From Pseudacidovorax intermedius (GTDB lineage: Bacteria; Pseudomonadota; Gammaproteobacteria; Burkholderiales; Burkholderiaceae_C), in NCBI RefSeq assembly GCF_001476815.1, contig NZ_LDSL01000068.1, positions 1 to 34,538 on the forward strand: a stretch of DNA of 34,538 nucleotides, read 5' to 3'. The notes beneath the pieces were generated by a model. It was not told where the DNA came from, searched no databases, and worked only from the letters and a program-made list of their open reading frames with translations. Numbering within the stretch: the stretch's first letter is position 1; every line of letters starts with the position of its first letter. This document shows, in pieces, positions 33,521-34,538 of this stretch. The translations under genes were made by a program, and so were the position numbers.

Positions 33521-33603
33521 GCACCCGCGGAACCGGCTTTGCCGGGCCGCCGGGTGCGCCCCTCGAGGGGGATTGGACTTCCACACGCAGTGAGGAAGTC
33601 CAA
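33521..33603. repeat. Three-palindrome intergenic element
   Basis: The gene-free stretch 33281-33617 (337 bases) ends in three adjacent inverted repeats. 33521-33557 has outer arms GCACCCG and CGGGTGC with inner CCGGC and GCCGG. 33559-33570 is the perfect palindrome CCCCTCGAGGGG. 33573-33603 has 10-base arms TTGGACTTCC and GGAAGTCCAA around 11 bases. It lies just downstream of the patatin-like gene and could end its transcripts, though there is no T run. It resembles dispersed intergenic sequence I recall from Comamonadaceae. In the rest of the gap, 33281-33520, I see no gene. Confidence 0.7.
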
Positions 33604-33617
33604 ACGGGGTGGGCCCT

Positions 33618-34538
33618 TTATTCCCTTGCGCAGCTGTCATCCAGCCCCGCCGCGCCGGCCAGCTTGCGCCAGCTGGAGCGCTGCGCCAGGCAGGCCTGCT
33701 GGCGCGCCTGCGCCGCTTCGGCCTGGGCCTGGCGGGCGGCCTGCGCACGCTGCGCCTGCAACTGGGCCACGCGCTCCTTGATGCGCGGCATGACGGCCAG
33801 TGCCGCCTTCTCGCCCTCAAGGATGGCGCTCGCGCGCTGGCTGAAATCGGCGGCGCCGATGTCCAGCACGGCGGGCCGCACCACCACGTCGGCGCGCGCC
33901 AGCTCGGCCTGGCCCAGCTTCTGGCCCATGATGGCGATGGACTGGCCCACAGTGCCCAGCAGGTCGCCCGGCGCGCGGCCGCGCGCCTTGCTGGAGATGT
34001 CCACCGCCACCACGATGTCCGCGCCCAATTGCCGCGCCGCGTCCACCGGCACCGGGCTGACCACACCGCCATCCACGTAGTGGTACTTGCCGATCGCCAC
34101 CGGCTGGAACACGCCCGGCACGCTGCTCGACGCGCGCACCGCCTGGCCGGTGTTGCCGCGGGCGAACACCGTGCGCTCGCCGTCCTCCAGCCGCGTCGCC
34201 ACGGCCACGAAAGGCTTGGCGAGTTGCTCCAGCGGCTTGTGGTGCACCTGCGCGTTCACGTAGTCCTCCAGCTTCTGGCCCAGCACCAGGCCGCCGGTGG
34301 ACAGCTGCAGGTCGCGGATGCCGGCCTCGTCCAGCGCCACGGCCTTCTGCTGCAGCTCGAAGGCGTCCATGCCGCTGGCGTAGAGGGCGCCGACCACGCT
34401 GCCGGCGCTGGTGCCGGCCACCACGGCGGGCGCGAGGCCGTTGGCCTCCAGCATCTTGATGACGCCGATGTGGGCGAAGCCCTTGGCCGCGCCGCCGCCC
34501 AGGGCGATGCCGATGCGGATGGGGGCCGGCGCGCCGGC
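33618..34538 (-). CDS. Patatin-like phospholipase family protein (5' end outside window)
   Basis: Ser-Asp dyad lipid acyl hydrolase, RssA-like. The 306 visible codons begin just before the oxyanion loop LGGGAAKGFAHIGV, then the nucleophile elbow GTSAG (in VVAGTSAGSVVGALYASGM) and the aspartate in YHYVDGGVVSPVPVDAA, all in the family order. The C-terminal 60 residues or so form a Gln/Ala/Arg-rich probable coiled coil (RIKERVAQLQAQRAQAARQA). The true start and any signal peptide are beyond the right edge; the first visible codons read AGAPAPIRIGIAL. The stop is TAA at 33620-33618, followed closely by the three-palindrome element. Confidence 0.92.
   Translation of the reverse strand, partial: AGAPAPIRIGIALGGGAAKGFAHIGVIKMLEANGLAPAVVAGTSAGSVVGALYASGMDAFELQQKAVALDEAGIRDLQLSTGGLVLGQKLEDYVNAQVHHKPLEQLAKPFVAVATRLEDGERTVFARGNTGQAVRASSSVPGVFQPVAIGKYHYVDGGVVSPVPVDAARQLGADIVVAVDISSKARGRAPGDLLGTVGQSIAIMGQKLGQAELARADVVVRPAVLDIGAADFSQRASAILEGEKAALAVMPRIKERVAQLQAQRAQAARQAQAEAAQARQQACLAQRSSWRKLAGAAGLDDSCARE

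Noticed and set aside
33347-33603. A 108-codon minus-strand open frame in the 33281-33617 gap
   Set aside because: It runs through the palindromes, has no ribosome site and shows no protein-like pattern.

Overview
The window is high-GC bacterial chromosome that looks like Comamonadaceae (Burkholderiales, Betaproteobacteria). The reasons are the ribF-ileS-lspA, ftsK-lolA-rarA and rpmB-rpmG gene orders, a Bug/TctC-type periplasmic binding protein, a pimeloyl-CoA-dehydrogenase-like gene pair, and intergenic repeats of a type I associate with that family. The genus cannot be fixed from sequence alone. It is a core-genome segment. I see no insertion sequence, prophage, CRISPR array, tRNA, rRNA, plasmid function or recognisable defence cassette.

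Layout. 1-1340: the 5' part of a LacI-type regulator with a near-perfect LacI-family palindrome upstream, then a 389-base gap holding a four-copy repeat cluster and a strong terminator. 1341-5927 (minus strand): ribF, ileS, lspA (flavin cofactors, isoleucyl-tRNA charging, lipoprotein signal peptidase); ileS and lspA overlap by ATGA. 6126-6683: a lone HNH-nuclease-like gene divergent from ribF. 6703-11387 (minus): two paired acyl-CoA dehydrogenases ending at a clear terminator, then a secreted alpha/beta hydrolase lipoprotein and an enoyl-CoA-hydratase-like protein lacking both catalytic glutamates. 11590-14831 (plus): purN, an RsmB-type rRNA methyltransferase, and a DesA-type desaturase. 15001-16658 (minus): rpmB-rpmG, with a structured leader and a promoter inside an inverted repeat, then trxB. 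16832-21991 (plus): a Crp/Fnr regulator, ftsK, lolA, rarA. 22081-25948 (plus): livHMGF, a branched-chain amino acid type ABC transporter without its binding protein. 26011-28167 (minus): a Bug receptor and a ferredoxin-flavin reductase. 28253-29191 (plus): a YeeZ-like SDR. 29258-33280 (minus): a SulP anion transporter followed by a MINPP-like histidine phosphatase lipoprotein. 33521-33603: a palindromic intergenic element. 33618 to the end (minus): a patatin-like protein truncated by the window.

How the genes relate. Most are housekeeping: translation (ileS, rpmB, rpmG, RsmB-like), envelope and lipoproteins (lspA, lolA), chromosome segregation and fork rescue (ftsK, rarA), redox (trxB, ribF) and purines (purN). 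The acyl-CoA dehydrogenases, enoyl-CoA-hydratase-like protein, Bug receptor and liv transporter suggest a life on organic acids and amino acids. LspA and LolA together would process and move the predicted lipoproteins encoded here (the hydrolase and the phosphatase).

The parts most worth a second look are non-coding or family-level: the rpmB leader, a terminator-like hairpin with rare leucine codons ahead of livH, a repeated GACAATCG promoter word that implies leaderless mRNAs, the intergenic repeats, the non-canonical hydratase-like protein, the phosphatase-SulP pair, and a desaturase tail that reads like the end of an ISL3-family transposase. I did not find a convincing multi-gene undescribed system.
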